NCBI RefSeq assembly: GCF_028769735.1
Contig: NC_088178.1
Coordinates: 30,342,357-30,406,356 of the forward strand
DNA from: Zonotrichia leucophrys gambelii
Lineage: Eukaryota > Chordata > Aves > Passeriformes > Passerellidae
Direction of reading: 5' to 3'
Length of the DNA: 64,000 bases
In this document: one piece after another, positions 45,188 through 57,185 of the stretch
How the letters are laid out: each line of letters starts with the position of its first letter
Position numbering within the stretch: the first letter of the stretch is position 1
The notes under the pieces: model-generated
What the model was told of the DNA's origin: nothing
Seen by the model: only the letters and a program-made list of their open reading frames with translations
Database searches by the model: none
Translations under genes and position numbers: made by a program

Positions 45188-47158
45188 TTTATTGCCATCT
45201 GTTGGAGTGAACATCTCTGTTCTCTCAGCAGGGATAGCAGAGGCACGGCACCTCCTGGCTGTGCACTGGCCTGGGACAGCTCACACTGAGCCCAGCGAGC
45301 TCCCAGCCCTCCTTGCTGGAAAAATGGAGATTTTGGGACTGCTGAGTATTCCCAAGGCTGGGGCTTCTCACTGCCAGCACCTGCCATGAGCAGGAAAAGT
45401 GAGGAATTGGGCAATTCCAGCCACCTGCTGGAGCTCAAACTCAGAGCCTGGGAGTGATGATCACAGTGAAAGTGGTGCTGCCCGCCCAAGGCCAGGATGG
45501 ACGGGGCTGGGAGCAGGATGGGATAGTGGAGGTGTCCCTGGGATAGTGGAGATGTCCCTGTCCCTGGGATAGTGGAGATGTTCCTGTGCCTGTCCCTGGC
45601 AGGTTTGGGATGGGACGGGCTCTGTCCCTCCCAGCCCAGCCCAGCATTCTGTGATAAGCATTTTGCTTTTCCTGCTGTCAGCAGTTGTTGGTGAGCAGGC
45701 CAGGAGCTCTTGGGGCCACCAGGGGATGTGGTGCCCAAGGGCTGCTGGCCACGGCCACCCCAGGGAGCGGCACAGGTGGCAGCTCTGTGTGAGCAGCACT
45801 TCACACCAGCGCCGTGCGGGGCTGCGAAGGATGGAGCGCCATTGCACAGGATTGCTGGGCTGATCCCTCAGGGTGTGCCAGCAGGGTCCCCTCCATGGGA
45901 TGGTGCGTGGGGGCTGCAGGGACAGCCCTGGCCAGGGGAGCAGCCCCCCAAGCCCTGCCTGCCCAGGTGGCTCCCCAAGCACAGCCACGTGCCCCCAGCA
46001 GGAGCAGCCTCGCTGCTGCCACACGGATATGTGGAGATAGAAAATTGATACTCCAGGGATTTGCAGGTGTCTCATGGTTCAAAGCATCCTTTATCATTGC
46101 TAAATCAGCCAAACCAGTACAAAATTGAGTGCAAGAAAAATACCAATTCACGTCGGCTTTGCCAGCAATACAAAAGGGACGGTCCTGACATTTGCAGCCA
46201 GGTGGGAATTTGGCTTTGGGGGAACATTCCGACATTCAAAAGGTGCCACAAAATCGTTGGAGCTCTGTTTTCTAACGGGAAATGTCGTTTTTACAGAGGT
46301 CACCTACTGCTCAGTGGTGGTAGAGGGAGGGACAGGAAGGAGCTGGTGCTGCCCTTGAGCTGAGCCCTGCCCTGGAGCAGCTCCTGCAGGGGGACAGGAG
46401 CCTTTCCCGGGATCCCAGGCTCCTCTGGCCTCACCCAGACATCTCCTACGCTCCAAAGGATGCTCCAGCATTTCCCAGAACACATTCCAGACCGGTTGGA
46501 GAGGAAGAGGAAAGTCGTGTTTCATGAAGGCACAACCATGCTGAACTGGCAGGAAGGAGGGAAGAGAACAAAAGCGGTACTGCGCAACGCAGTTATAGTA
46601 CAAGGCTCATTCTTGAAACCTGAATATCATGCTAGAAGAAAATCTAGATATGTGTAATATTTTGAAGAAGTATTTTGAAGGCAATATTATTCGATTTTTT
46701 TTTTACTCAAAAAAGAACGAATGTTTTTTGTGTAAGTTTGGATAGAATGCTAGTTGAGGAGGGAACTGAATGTTTGTATTGCAGCCTTAAAGAAGCACAT
46801 TTTTACTGCAATATCCTTTTTTGTAAACTACAGTCTGCGAGTCAGCAGACCATGACTGAATGCTTCTGAAAACTTGTCGATTACAAACATGAAATCACAA
46901 TTAATATCCTCTAAAAGTAATTTCAGAGTTCTCACGTCTTAAAAAAGGACAATGTGTACTGCTCCACAAGGTAATGCAGCTAATCAAAAAAAAGGAGTCG
47001 AATTAAAGTATTTACATAATGAGCAATTCTACAGAAGGCGATCATCCCCATGTAAGCACTGATTATATCCCACGCCGCTTTTAACAAACTCTACCAGATT
47101 GGATCCAGTCATCAGCACTTTCAGAGAATCCTTAAAAGCCTTTTATGGGTCTTTACAT
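45188..47158 (-). other. NEGR1: Probable NEGR1 3' UTR (limits inferred)
   Basis: Sequence directly downstream of the NEGR1 stop codon. The part 46600-47158 is AT-rich, unique and UTR-like. The nearest clear minus-strand AATAAA I found is at 45188-45193, which would give a UTR of about 2 kb. An inserted CR1 lies inside. Family UTRs are long, so the real end may differ. Confidence 0.4.
45480..45658 (+). mobile_element. CR1 LINE 3' end with internal triplication
   Basis: Contains GCCCAAGGCCAGGATGGACG, three ~24-bp copies of GGGATAGTGGAGATGTCCCT and a tail ending CCCAGCATTCTGTGATAAG. Confidence 0.75.
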
Positions 47159-47283
47159 TTAGTGCAGAAGGATGTTCTTCAGGTAGAATATGCTGCTGAG
47201 GGAGGAGAGCGTCAGCACCAGGGACCAGCAGGAGAAGAGCACCTCGGCGTGCCCGGTGATGCCGTACTGGGCTGTGCTGGGAG
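47159..47283 (-). CDS. NEGR1: NEGR1 last coding exon (GPI-anchor signal)
   Basis: Encodes the last 40 residues, PSTAQYGITGHAEV through FYLKNILLH, then TAA (47161-47159). This closely matches what I recall of the neuronal growth regulator 1 / Kilon / neurotractin C-terminus: a short stem followed by a hydrophobic tail (LFSCWSLVLTLSSLSSIFYL) that is replaced by a GPI anchor. The acceptor CAG (47286-47284) follows the pyrimidine-rich CCCCTGTGCTTGCCTTG, and the exon starts in phase 1 (two bases of a split codon). NEGR1 is an IgLON cell-adhesion protein on neurons that acts in neurite growth and synapse formation. The exons for its signal peptide and three Ig domains are not seen in 47284-64000, so they must lie further right. 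Confidence 0.92.
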
Positions 47284-47914
47284 CTGCAAGGCAAGCACAG
47301 GGGTCAGTGGCAATTCCCTCTCTCAGACCTCCACATTCCACCCTTCTCCATGGGTAAGGACACTTTCCCTCTCTGGGCAGCAGCAGGATTGCTCTGGGCA
47401 GCCGATGAAGGCTGTGAGCACACCCAGCCCTGCTGCCGCCCTGCCCAGGGAACAGCCCCGCTCGCTCCAGCAGCCGGAATTGTTTTTAAGGCAAGCACTT
47501 GGAAACGGGAGTGCTTCGTTTTTAACCAGCTGAATAATCGATCCATTTTTAGGTTACTGAGCATGAAGATCTGCAGTGCAATCAATGAGAGGGGACTGGA
47601 TGAAGCCCTTGTGGGAAACAGCTCATTTTCTGCCCAACTCCAGAAGCCAGAGTTTGACAATGGTGCTCAGCTAAAGACATTAATACTCATTTGGAAGAAA
47701 TTGTATTTATTTGTTTACCACAAAGCCCTTCTCGAATTCCTGGGCAAATGCACACAAAGTGCAAAGAGAAAGAAATCAGTGCTGAGGAGCAAGGGAGGGG
47801 CTGGTCCCTGGGACTGGGAATGTCCCAGCTGTGCCTCAGGGATGCACCTGGCAGAAACCCTGTCCTGACAGGACAAGGGGCATGGCATTAAGCTCGATGA
47901 GAGTTGATTTAGAT
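47284..47914 (-). other. NEGR1: NEGR1 last intron, proximal part
   Basis: Unique sequence. The 172-aa plus frame at 47350-47868 is antisense and has no domain. Confidence 0.6.
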
Positions 47915-48120
47915 GGGATATTGGGCAGGAATTGTTCCTGGCAGGGTGGGCAGGCCCTGCAAGAGAATTCCCAGATTTGCTGTGGCTGCCCCTGGATCCC
48001 TGGCAGTGCCCAAGGCCAGGCTGGACACTGGGACAGTGGGAGGTGTCCCTGCCATGGCAGAGGTGGCACTGGGTGGGTTTGAGGTCCCTCCCAACCCAAA
48101 CCATGCCAGAATGCTGTGAA
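47915..48120 (+). mobile_element. CR1 LINE 3' end
   Basis: Among the fullest copies: GATATTGGGCAGGAATTGTT, CAGGCCCTGCAAGAGAATTC, the core, GGTTTGAGGTCCCTCCCAAC and CCAGAATGCTGTGAAACC. It carries in single copy the segment expanded at 9876-10172. Confidence 0.9.
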
Positions 48121-48419
48121 ACCCATGGCTTTGCTCTTGGAAAGGGAGCACAAGGAGCTGCTCCCTCACCCTGTGCCAAATCCTCTTTGCTTTCCCAGCA
48201 TGCAGCCTCCCAGTCCCGAGCCCTGTTCAGCACAAATCCTGGATCAAATCCCAACCACCAACATCCCCTTGGTTTCTGTACAGCCCCCTGCAGCTCCACG
48301 TCTGGTGTGTGACATTTCACTTGGCGCAGAGAGTGTGACACAACCCCAAATCCTCTGCTTCCCCCCCGTGCAGAAGGGCTCAGGTAATCAACCCAAAACA
48401 AAACAAGATTAAACTTGGT

Positions 48420-49400
48420 TTTGAAGCTTGGTTTGGTGACTGATGACTGTGACTAACTGCAGGCCAGGGCCCTTCCCCTCCTCTCATTCCAAAAGGACTT
48501 TCTGTGCTAAGTCAGGATGACAAATCAACCTTTAATTTATTACGAGGGCCGGGTGGGGAAGCTGAAGCATAACACAGGTGCTATTTCATTTTATGCTATG
48601 AAGAGAGTTTCCCCAACTTAAGGATAATTTGAACTACAGTAGCAATAAAAGCCAGTGGAAAATTATGTAAATCTGATTTCCTGCATATGAACCAGCTCTG
48701 TCTTTCCAGGGCTTATTAAATCATACCTGGATTGTTTCTGCACAAAGGCAAGAGGGGAGTTAATGGGGGGAAAATGCACTGACTTGGGAGATAATAGAAA
48801 AGTTACAGTTCCCAAAGCTGCCTAAGCAGGAGAATTGGATGGAAAAGAAACCTGAAGGAGAAGCAAAGCTGGAGAAGCTTAATTATCAATTATGATGTCA
48901 CACGAGGCCTACTGGATGACACATAGTTTAAAATATTGGCTTAGACTCTTAAAAATCCTTAAAAATTAATAATCTCCTGCAGATTTTTTCTTCTCCCCTT
49001 CAGAATTTTGATTAATTTTTCCTGTGGCTCCCTGAATTCATTGCTGGCCAAGCAAATTGCTGTTGCTGGATATTAATAAAATTTCATAGCTTTGTGCTGA
49101 TGTACAAACTTTTAAAATAAACACACCTTTAAAATTTAAAGACTCTTAGCATGGTCTGCTCAGTCCTTGATCTACTCTGGGTAATTATTTTGGTAAGGAC
49201 TGAGCAGTCCTTGCTTTCCTGTGCAAGGCCATGCAAGGTCACTTTGTTCTTGGACTTGGTATTTTTCAAAGCACTACAGGATGGTTCCAAAAGTGTCAGA
49301 CTAAGCCCTCAGTTTAGGGGAAAATGAGAAGGTTTAAATGTTGGAGAGCAGCACAAACCAGCTGCCTTTCTTTCCCCTGCTGAAATATTACCATGCCATT
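48420..49400. other. AT-rich unique intronic DNA, possible conserved element
   Basis: Non-repetitive, with motifs such as GACAAATCAACCTTTAATTT and GCAATAAAAGCCAGTGG. No exon or transposon signature. Confidence 0.4.
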
Positions 49401-49404
49401 GTTT

Positions 49405-49424
49405 CACACACACACACACACACA
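49405..49424. repeat. (CA)n microsatellite
   Basis: About ten CA units. Confidence 0.97.
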
Positions 49425-49650
49425 TGAGCTCCCAGTCTTAATATTTATGCAGGGAGGTAATGGTGGAGGAATGTGTGATTAGGCTTTAAATAAAAGCTGG
49501 AATTATTAGAGTCTGTGATTACACCTGCAGCCATGCTGGGCATTTCCACAGGCCCCATCCCCAGCGTGACACAGAGCTGATTTCAGAGGGTTTGGAGTGT
49601 TTTGGGTGCCCAGAGGGAAGGAGAGCTGTGCCCAGGGAGGTTTGGGCTCC

Positions 49651-50248
49651 TCTGAAAAATGTGTATTTTATGATTGGCTTTTTGTAAATATTAAAATGAA
49701 TGTTGTATGTGTTGTGTTAGAAAGTTATGCTGTATTAATTCTCTTAAGTAGTGTGTTAAATAGTTATAACAAAATGTAAAATTTGAAACTATGCTGTGTA
49801 AGATACTTTAAAGAAAGGACTGGCACTGAGATAGCAGCCACAGGACACCTGAATCTTTCAGAGAAAGAGAATTTATTGCTCCATTATCAGAAGAAATGAA
49901 CTTCTTCCTGGCTCAAAGGCGCTGTCAGGATTCAGAGGAAGAAGGTGACACTGCCCTGACAGAATCCTGTGTTTGAATGGAATTTATGCATCATGGATGA
50001 GGTGTAAGAATATGCAACAGGCTATTGCTTTTAAGGGTTAATCCTTTGTTAATGTGTGTCCTTTTTCAGGTTTATTTTACCCAGAAAACGTACCCAGACT
50101 GCCCCTAACTCTTTGTTTTTATTGTCTCATATTGTCCTAATCCAAATTGTCCTAATTATCATTACTCTAATTGTATTACTATTTTATAACCATTTTATTA
50201 CTATTAAACTTTAAAAATTTTACAAACAAGTGATTGGTGTTTTTCACA
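49651..50248 (+). mobile_element. Solo LTR, family B, copy 1, with target-site duplication
   Basis: 598 bp from TCTGAAAAATG to GTGTTTTTCACA, flanked by identical GCTCC at 49646-49650 and 50249-50253. Landmarks are GTATTAATTCTCTTAAGTAG, GAGAATTTATTGCTCCATTA and CATATTGTCCTAATCC. Five-base duplications are typical of ERVL-like elements, but the second copy supports only four bases, so class is left open. No internal viral region was found. Confidence 0.9.
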
Positions 50249-50271
50249 GCTCCCCATCCCCAGGGGCATCT

Positions 50272-50400
50272 CAAAGTGCATGTGACACTTGGGGACACGG
50301 CCCAGGGGTGGCCCTGGCAGTGCTGGCCATGGTTGGACTCCCTGCTCTGGGAGGGCTTTTCCAACCTAAACAATTCCATGACTTTATGATCTGGTGCTGC
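50272..50400 (+). mobile_element. CR1 LINE 3' end (second subfamily)
   Basis: TGTGACACTTGGGGACACGG, GGCCATGGTTGGACTCCCTG and GGGCTTTTCCAACCTAAACA, ending near CATGACTTTATGATCTG. It begins about 24 bases after the LTR. Confidence 0.85.
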
Positions 50401-51954
50401 AAATTCAGAGCCCGTGGGGGTGACACCTTGACATGCCTGAGAAGAAAGCGAATTTCCATCCAGGAAAAGATTAAAATGAGCTCCACGAGCAGCCTGATGT
50501 CTGAAATACCAAATGACCCAGGATTTACAGGGCACAATGAGTTTAAAATGTCAGCTGCAGCCACTGAGGGGCAATAATTTACTTTTGTGCTGCTGTGTAA
50601 GTCAAATTTTGCTCAGAGCCAGAGTGGCTGCATCCCTCTGGGAAAGGGAAAGGGAAAAGGAATGGGGACACACTCAGAGCATCACCAGGGCTGGGAAGGG
50701 ACCTGCAGGGCCTGGGGGTGGAAACTGAGGTTGGAGGGGACCTTCAATGTCCCCTCAGGGTGAGGAGAAATCCCTGCCTGGCCGTGGCACACCTCGCATG
50801 CCCACGTGCCTTTTTTGAGCTCTTCTTTCTTCCAATTTAGGGATTATTGGACCTAATCCTAATGTTTTACACCAGCCGGCACTCGTGGAAATATTTAAGA
50901 CACCCTTAGCACAGATAGGATTATATTCAGACATCTCTCCTGGTGCTGAATAGAAAGGAACAAAGTGATATTATATCAGTATCTCTAATTAATACAAGAG
51001 ATTAGGAGAAGTGCTATGCTGGAACACACAAACCAGCATTTCCTAGCACCAAGGGCTGCATTAACCAGAAATAATTATAAGCTTTAATGCTGATGCTGTG
51101 TAGACAAAAGCAGAGACCCCTTTAGGTTGTCTGAATAAGCAAGACTAATTCTGTTAAATGGATTATGCAGGGAGATGTTAATAAGCATTTCATTTAACCA
51201 TATTCAGGTTAATCATTTACTAAAGGAAAGCCTTAATAAATTGGATTTTTTGGTGCAACGTTTAAAACATACAGAGAGAGAAGGAATAAACTAACTCAAG
51301 GTCAGAGCAGTAAGGCAAAAAGAAAGATGAGAAAGGCTAGGCTGTCAAATAAGGTTCTTTTAGAAGAAAAGATGGGGAGATAATGGGCCTCAGAAGGCTG
51401 GGGCGAGGCCTGGGGATAACATCTCTACATTTTGTTCCACTTGAAGCTGCTGGAGGATTTATGGCTGTGCAGGAGGAGGTGGGCAGTCTGTGAAGGCTCT
51501 GTCAGGGAGCAGCAGTGGTGATGGGCACAGGGTCCTGCAGAGCTGGAACCAGCCCCCATGGCAGGGGGAATGGGCAGCACAGAAACCTCCTTGGTCCAAG
51601 GCAAAACTTGGCCTTGGGAGAACAAAATCTGCAAGCCTTGTCTGAAAATGGATCAGGGGATTTGTTTAGTCTCGTGCAAATGCAATCATGCTGAGGCTGA
51701 GGAGCTGCACGGGATGGGAGAGGCAGGAGTGAGGTAAATGGATCACTCTGAATTCCAGCTGGAGGCTGGAGCTAAACAGAGCCTTGGCCACGATGGCAGC
51801 ACCTGGAGAAGGCTGGGAGATTCAGATGTGTGGAAATGCCTCTGGAGCAGGCATGGGGGCATGGAGGTTCTCTCCAGCCTCCTGTTCCTCTGTCCTGGCC
51901 TGCTTCAAAACATCCCTCCTGTGCTGGGGGCAGCTCTGGGCACTCCCAGCCCTG
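50401..51954. other. Unique intronic DNA, AT-rich core 50820-51330
   Basis: The AT-rich core is non-repetitive and may be a conserved noncoding element. The rest is ordinary intron. No exon was recognised. Confidence 0.4.
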
Positions 51955-52060
51955 GGGTCAGTTCTGGGTCAGTTCTGAGTCAGCTCTGGGTCAGCTGTGG
52001 GGCAGTGCTCGGGTCAGTTCTGGATCAGCTCTGGATCAGTGCTGGATCAGCTCTGGGTAG
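51955..52060. repeat. Minisatellite, ~10-13-bp unit
   Basis: Units of GGGTCAGTTCT, GGGTCAGCTCT and GGATCAGTGCT, about nine copies. Confidence 0.9.
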
Positions 52061-53614
52061 GATTTTAGGGAGAATTCCTCCCTGGAAAGGCTGCCCAGCC
52101 TGGCACAGCTGCCCAGGGCAGGGCTGGAAGCTGCAGGGATGAGGATTCTGGCAGGAATGTCCTGTGAGCTCCCTCTCCCACAGCATCCTCCCCAGGAGCT
52201 GCCCCAGCCCAGGGCACAGATTGGCTCAGCCCATCCCTGGGTGGTGGGGCCGCAGTCCAACCTTGCTTTGTGCATTATCTGTCAAGCAGAGCTCAGCACT
52301 GCTCAGACAAATCTCTCAGAAAATCCTTGAGGAAGGACACGGAATATTGCAGGAGCTGTCCAGGAGCTGGCTCTGCCCAGGGATAAGCCAGGGCTGGGCA
52401 GGATAAAGCTGGAAGTGCCAGGTGCTTAACTGAGGGGCTTTATCATCCTCTGGGATGGGAGTGCTGGCAGGAAGATCCAGGAGATGAGCCCCAGAAGAGT
52501 GATGGGGTTGATAAGAGAGGGCTGTTATCAGGGCCTGTCCATCAGCATTCACACAGGGCTGCTGGCAGGGCAGGAGCTGGGAGATGAAATGCTGATTTGT
52601 CCTTATTTCAAATTTAAATGAATAAAAAAGCATTTTGTGAGTCTTAAAATGGGAAAACAAGGGCTAGAATACGATTACTAGAACTGCATAAGCAAAAATC
52701 AGCTGTTTGCTGTGCTAAAATCTGAAAGCTTAGTAATTTAAACACTTGAGACGTGCCACCAGCAATGCCTTAAAGTGAAATATTATCCCAGCCCGTGTTT
52801 GTGTACGCACAGAAAATGAGACAGAGGCATTTCTTGTTCCAGTCATGAAGACCCCACTTGGGATGTGCCCTGTGTCTAACGCAAAACCGATCCTGGTGCT
52901 GATTTTGACTGAGGTAAAATGTAAAATACGATATTTACAGGTTGAAAAAAACACCCAAGCAACGAACACACGGTAACCATGGCCACCATCTGTGTAACCC
53001 TGAATTGTGGGGATCTCTGCCTGGAACTGGGGCTCCCTGGCTGGGGGAGGCAGAGGGAGACCCACACCCCCTGCCCGCCCTCCACAGCAGCCAGAGTCAC
53101 CTTTCCCCAACAAATAACTCAGCTAAACACTGCAAACAGCCACAGACTCATCCCACACTGCTAAAAATACACCCAGCCCTGGAGACTTCAAAGTCAGATC
53201 GCTTTTGCTGGTGAGGGTGGTGTGGCTCAAAGCAGAGCTGTTCCACGAGGGCTGCCAGCCCTGGCACAGAGGGACAGCAGGGCTGGGATGGGGCTCGGGG
53301 CACAGAGGGGGATGAGGTCTCAAATCACCTCTGGAACAAAGAATTTCCCAAAGCAACCCTCTGGAACAGAGCATTTCCCAAATCACCAACTGCTCAAGAG
53401 CACTGAGTGATTCCTCACTAAAAGTCCCTGCAGTCTCTGGTCCCTCTGTGGGTCCTGCTGTGGTTCCTGCTCAGTCCTGGAGAGGAGAAGGATCCAGAGA
53501 GAGCTCAGAGCCCTGGCAGGGCCTGGAGGGGCTCCAGGAGAGCTGCAGAGGGACTGGGGACAGGGATGGAGGGACAGCACACAGGGAATGGCTCCCACTG
53601 CCAGAGGGCAGCCA
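52061..53614. other. Unique intronic DNA with a faint CR1 remnant at 52070-52140
   Basis: GAATTCCTCCCTGGAAAGGC and CAGCTGCCCAGGGCAGGGCT resemble an internal CR1 region. The rest is unrecognised, and 52600-52990 is AT-rich. Confidence 0.45.
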
Positions 53615-53815
53615 TGGATGGGAGATTGGGAATTGGGAATTTCTGGCTGGGATGGAATTCCCAGAGCAGCTGTGGCTGCCCCTGGATCCCAAGGCCAGGC
53701 TGGACATTGGGACACCCTGGGACAGTGGGAGGTGTCCCTGCCATGGCAAGGGTGGAATGGGATGGGCTTTAAGGTCCTTTCCATCCCAAACCATTGCAGG
53801 ATCCTGTGGATGTCC
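53615..53815 (+). mobile_element. CR1 LINE 3' end, short internal deletion
   Basis: GAATTCCCAGAGCAGCTGTG, then the core without its CTGGCAGTGCC segment, GCCATGGCAAGGGTGGAATG and CCATCCCAAACCATTGCAGG. Confidence 0.9.
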
Positions 53816-54299
53816 CTGTGTGTGCCAGGATCAGAGCAGGGGTGACAGTGACAGGGCAGGACAAGCTTTAGTGAAACACCCCCCATTTTCAGCCTTCACA
53901 CTCTGCTCGGGTGTGTTTCAGAGGAGTTTTGTGCACACAGAGATAAAGCTGGAGGTATCAAAGAGAAGCACCTTCCCTGAAATAGTGCAGGGAGCAGAGT
54001 CCCTGTGATGCCTGCCTGGGATGAATGAAGCACGCAGAGCTGAGCAGGATGAAATAGCACAGCCCTGATGGACTCCCATCCTGCTGCAAGGAACTTCACA
54101 GCCCCCAGGAGTATTTATGGGGAAATTACTGTGAGGGAACAGAGGGAAATTTGGCTTTATATATCATCCTTGATACTGCAGCCGTGTCCCATTTCTTTGT
54201 GTGGCTGAGGAGTGCAGTGGTGTTGGGGAAATGGAACATCCCTGAGGAGCTCTGGAATGATGGATGGAACATCCCTGGGGAGCTCTGGAGTGACAGATG

Positions 54300-54910
54300 T
54301 GTGAAAAATGCGTATCTCATTATTGGCTTTTCACAAATATTACAATGAATATTATATCTGTTGTGTTAGAAAGTTATGCTGTATTAATTCTCTTAAGTAG
54401 TGTGTTAAATATAGTTTTGAGTTGGAACAAAATGTTAAAATAGAAACTATGCTGTGTAAGATACTTTTTTAAAGAGAGGACTCACACTGAGATAGCAGCC
54501 ACAGGACACCTAAATCTGTCAGTGAAAGAGAATTTATTGCTCCATTATCAGAAGAAACAAACTTCTTCCTGCCTTGAAGGTGCTGTTAGGATTTGGAGGA
54601 AGAAGCTGACACTGCCCAGACAGAATCCTGTGTTTGAATGGAATTTATGCATCATATATGAGGTGTAAGAATATGCAACAGGCTGTTGCTTTTAAGGGTT
54701 AATCCTCTGCTAACGTGGGTCCATTTTTGGGCTTGTGCTGCCCAGAAAAGGTACCCGGACTGTCTATAACTCTTTGGATTTGTTGTCTCATATTGTCCTA
54801 ATCCAAATTGTCCAAATTATTATTACTCTAATTGTATTTCTATTTTTATAACTGTTTTATTACTATTAAACTTTTTCAATTTTAAAAACAAGTAATTGGG
54901 GTTTTTGACA
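54300..54910 (+). mobile_element. Solo LTR, family B, copy 2
   Basis: 611 bp from TGTGAAAAATG to GGGTTTTTGACA, flanked by GATG on both sides (54296-54299 and 54911-54914). It aligns along its length with 49651-50248 in the same orientation, 4.6 kb apart, including GGACACCTAAATCTGTCAG and TTAAGGGTTAATCCTCTG. Confidence 0.9.
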
Positions 54911-55750
54911 GATGGGAACAGCCCTGAGGAGGAGCTGGCTTGGGCAGACAGAGGAGATCCACCCCAGCCCTGGGCTGGACCTGTGGGATCACCACCTCAT
55001 GCCCTTTTAACCAGCAAAGGAGAAGGCAGGAATGGGCCAAGGGAGAGGGGCTCGCTGGCTCTGGGCAGCAGGAGCACACCCATCACCCACAGTCCCAAAT
55101 CCCGGCCCCTGGCCCTTCCTGCCCTGCCCAAACCCTCCTGGGGCAGGTTGGGAGTGTTCCATTCCCTGGGAGCCCGGGCAGTGCCGGCCCCCTCTGGGAT
55201 GAGCCTTTCCTGACTCCAGCCCTAATGGCTGAGGTGATGAGTGAGGCTCAGCCTGTCCCTCCCTTTAAGCATCCTCCACATTTACTGCTCTTGGCACACC
55301 CAGGGCAAAGCAAACCACACATCCAGCCTGGATGTCTGAGTCAAAACCCTGCTGGCTTGTCTGGGAAAAGTGGGATAGCAACAACTGTTGGGGGAGCAGC
55401 CACAGGAAGGGATCTCTGGAAGGTAGCAGGCCAGTCCTGTGCTATTTCAGGGCTCTGTGCAGTCCTCTGCACACATGTGGCTTGCGATGGCACGTGCTCA
55501 AGGCTGGGACTCCATCCTCCCCCACACCTGCCCTGATTTTGGGTTCACCTGCAGCAAACCCAACCTTGTTTATCCTGAAGCTAAATGGAAACCAAGCCTG
55601 ACTCTGGGCCCTGCCTCGGAACCCAAATTTAAACAGGAAAATGGCTCAGAATCCTCCACTGGATGGGGCAAACACAGCTTTTGTTGAGAGGACATTGAGA
55701 ATAAACCATGAAAATGCCAGAGAAAGCACTGGGAGGAGCAAGCTGCTCAT
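54911..55750. other. Unique DNA with a CR1 fragment at about 55140-55225
   Basis: The fragment (CATTCCCTGGGAGCCCGGGC, CCCCCTCTGGGATGAGCCTT) is the same CR1 segment and orientation (minus) as at 7110-7165. Confidence 0.6.
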
Positions 55751-55754
55751 CTCC

Positions 55755-55948
55755 ATCCCTATTCCCATTCCCATTCCCACTCCCATTCCCATTCCCATTC
55801 CCATTCCCATTCCCATCCCCATTCCCCGTCCCATTCCCATCCCCATTCCCTTTCCTATTCCCATTCCCATTCCCTTTCCCTTTCCTATTCCCATCCCCAT
55901 CCTCACTCCCATCCCCACTCCCATTCCCATTCCCTTTCCCCCATCCCA
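55755..55948. repeat. (ATTCCC)n microsatellite, imperfect
   Basis: About 30 hexamers ATTCCC with TTTCCC and ACTCCC variants. Pro/Ile or Gly/Met repeat frames over it are artefacts. Confidence 0.96.
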
Positions 55949-57185
55949 GGAGTTCTGGAAGGTTCCTCAGGGAAGGAGGAGCAGGAAGAGCCAAGCCCTG
56001 AGGCTCTCCACGAGGGATATTCCCACACCAAGGAAGCTCTGCAGCCACCTGCCAGTGTTCCAGCTGGATAAATTGCTGGAAAAATAAATTCCCCACTCCC
56101 ACGTGGGGGGAGCAGCACAGAAAAAAGGGAAAACCTGCACTGCTGGGAAGCTCAGGTTCCTCAGGCATCATTCTGGCAGCCTACAATAACTGCTTCCCTG
56201 ACAATGTGGCTCTCATTTGTAAGTGTCACACTGGAGACAAGGAAAAGCGCTATAATGTGACAGAAAAATTTGACTTGGGAGCTAATTACTTTAATTTGAG
56301 AGAATTTTTGGCTCATCTGCATGCTTGACAATTATTTACAACTTACATTGGTAATTAGAGGTTGGGCCTTGTGCTGAAATATTGCAAATGGCTTTGGAGA
56401 CATTTGCTGATCCTCCTAACTTTGAGAGGAAATGAATTTATTAGTAGTTAATATGTAAAATATTTGTACTTCTGACCTTTTGTTAAACATCCTTCCTATA
56501 TTTTAAATGATTGGTTGTCAGAGCCATTTTTCTCCAAGTGACGTGTGACATTGTAAATAAGCTCTTGAATTAAGCAGCACATTAAATCTCCGTGTTCAGT
56601 GGCAATCTCTGATAGTTCTCATATATCAGGGAGACTTTGTTGGTTCTGCTGTGTTGAGGCAATGTCATACAGCAGCGTGAATGATAATTTTTTACACTGA
56701 GCTTTCCAGTTTCTGCACGATTTCCACATCATTCTTGTGCTCTTGACAAAGGATGTGGAACTAGGCAGGTTGGAACATGATTTCTGTCCCTTTTTGGGTG
56801 GACGAGGAAGGAAATTTTTGGCTGGAAGTGCTGGTAGCCTTTCAGCAAATCTTCCACTGAGGTGCCTGGCAGATGATTTCTAAGATGTGGGGTTTATTTG
56901 GATTTCTGTTCATTTTCTTAAGCATTTCTGGTGGGCTCCTCTTGCTCACATTTCTGCACAGTGCATGTATTCCTCTCTTTTTAGAGGAATATTAAAATCC
57001 CACAACCCATGGAAATTTATCCCCAAACTGTGCCCAAATAGCCAAGGAATTAATCATCAGTAGTGTTTTGATTAGAAGAAGGTGGTGGATGAAATAAACA
57101 ACCCAATCAAACTGTTTGCTGATTGCAGAAGTTACAGTGGCACCTTGCATCCCAACAGCCTCAGGGGAGCTCAGGGTGGGCACAG
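55949..57185. other. Unique intronic DNA, AT-rich 56180-57120
   Basis: Non-repetitive AT-rich stretch (for example GGAGCTAATTACTTTAATTT), a candidate conserved noncoding region. No exon recognised. Confidence 0.4.
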
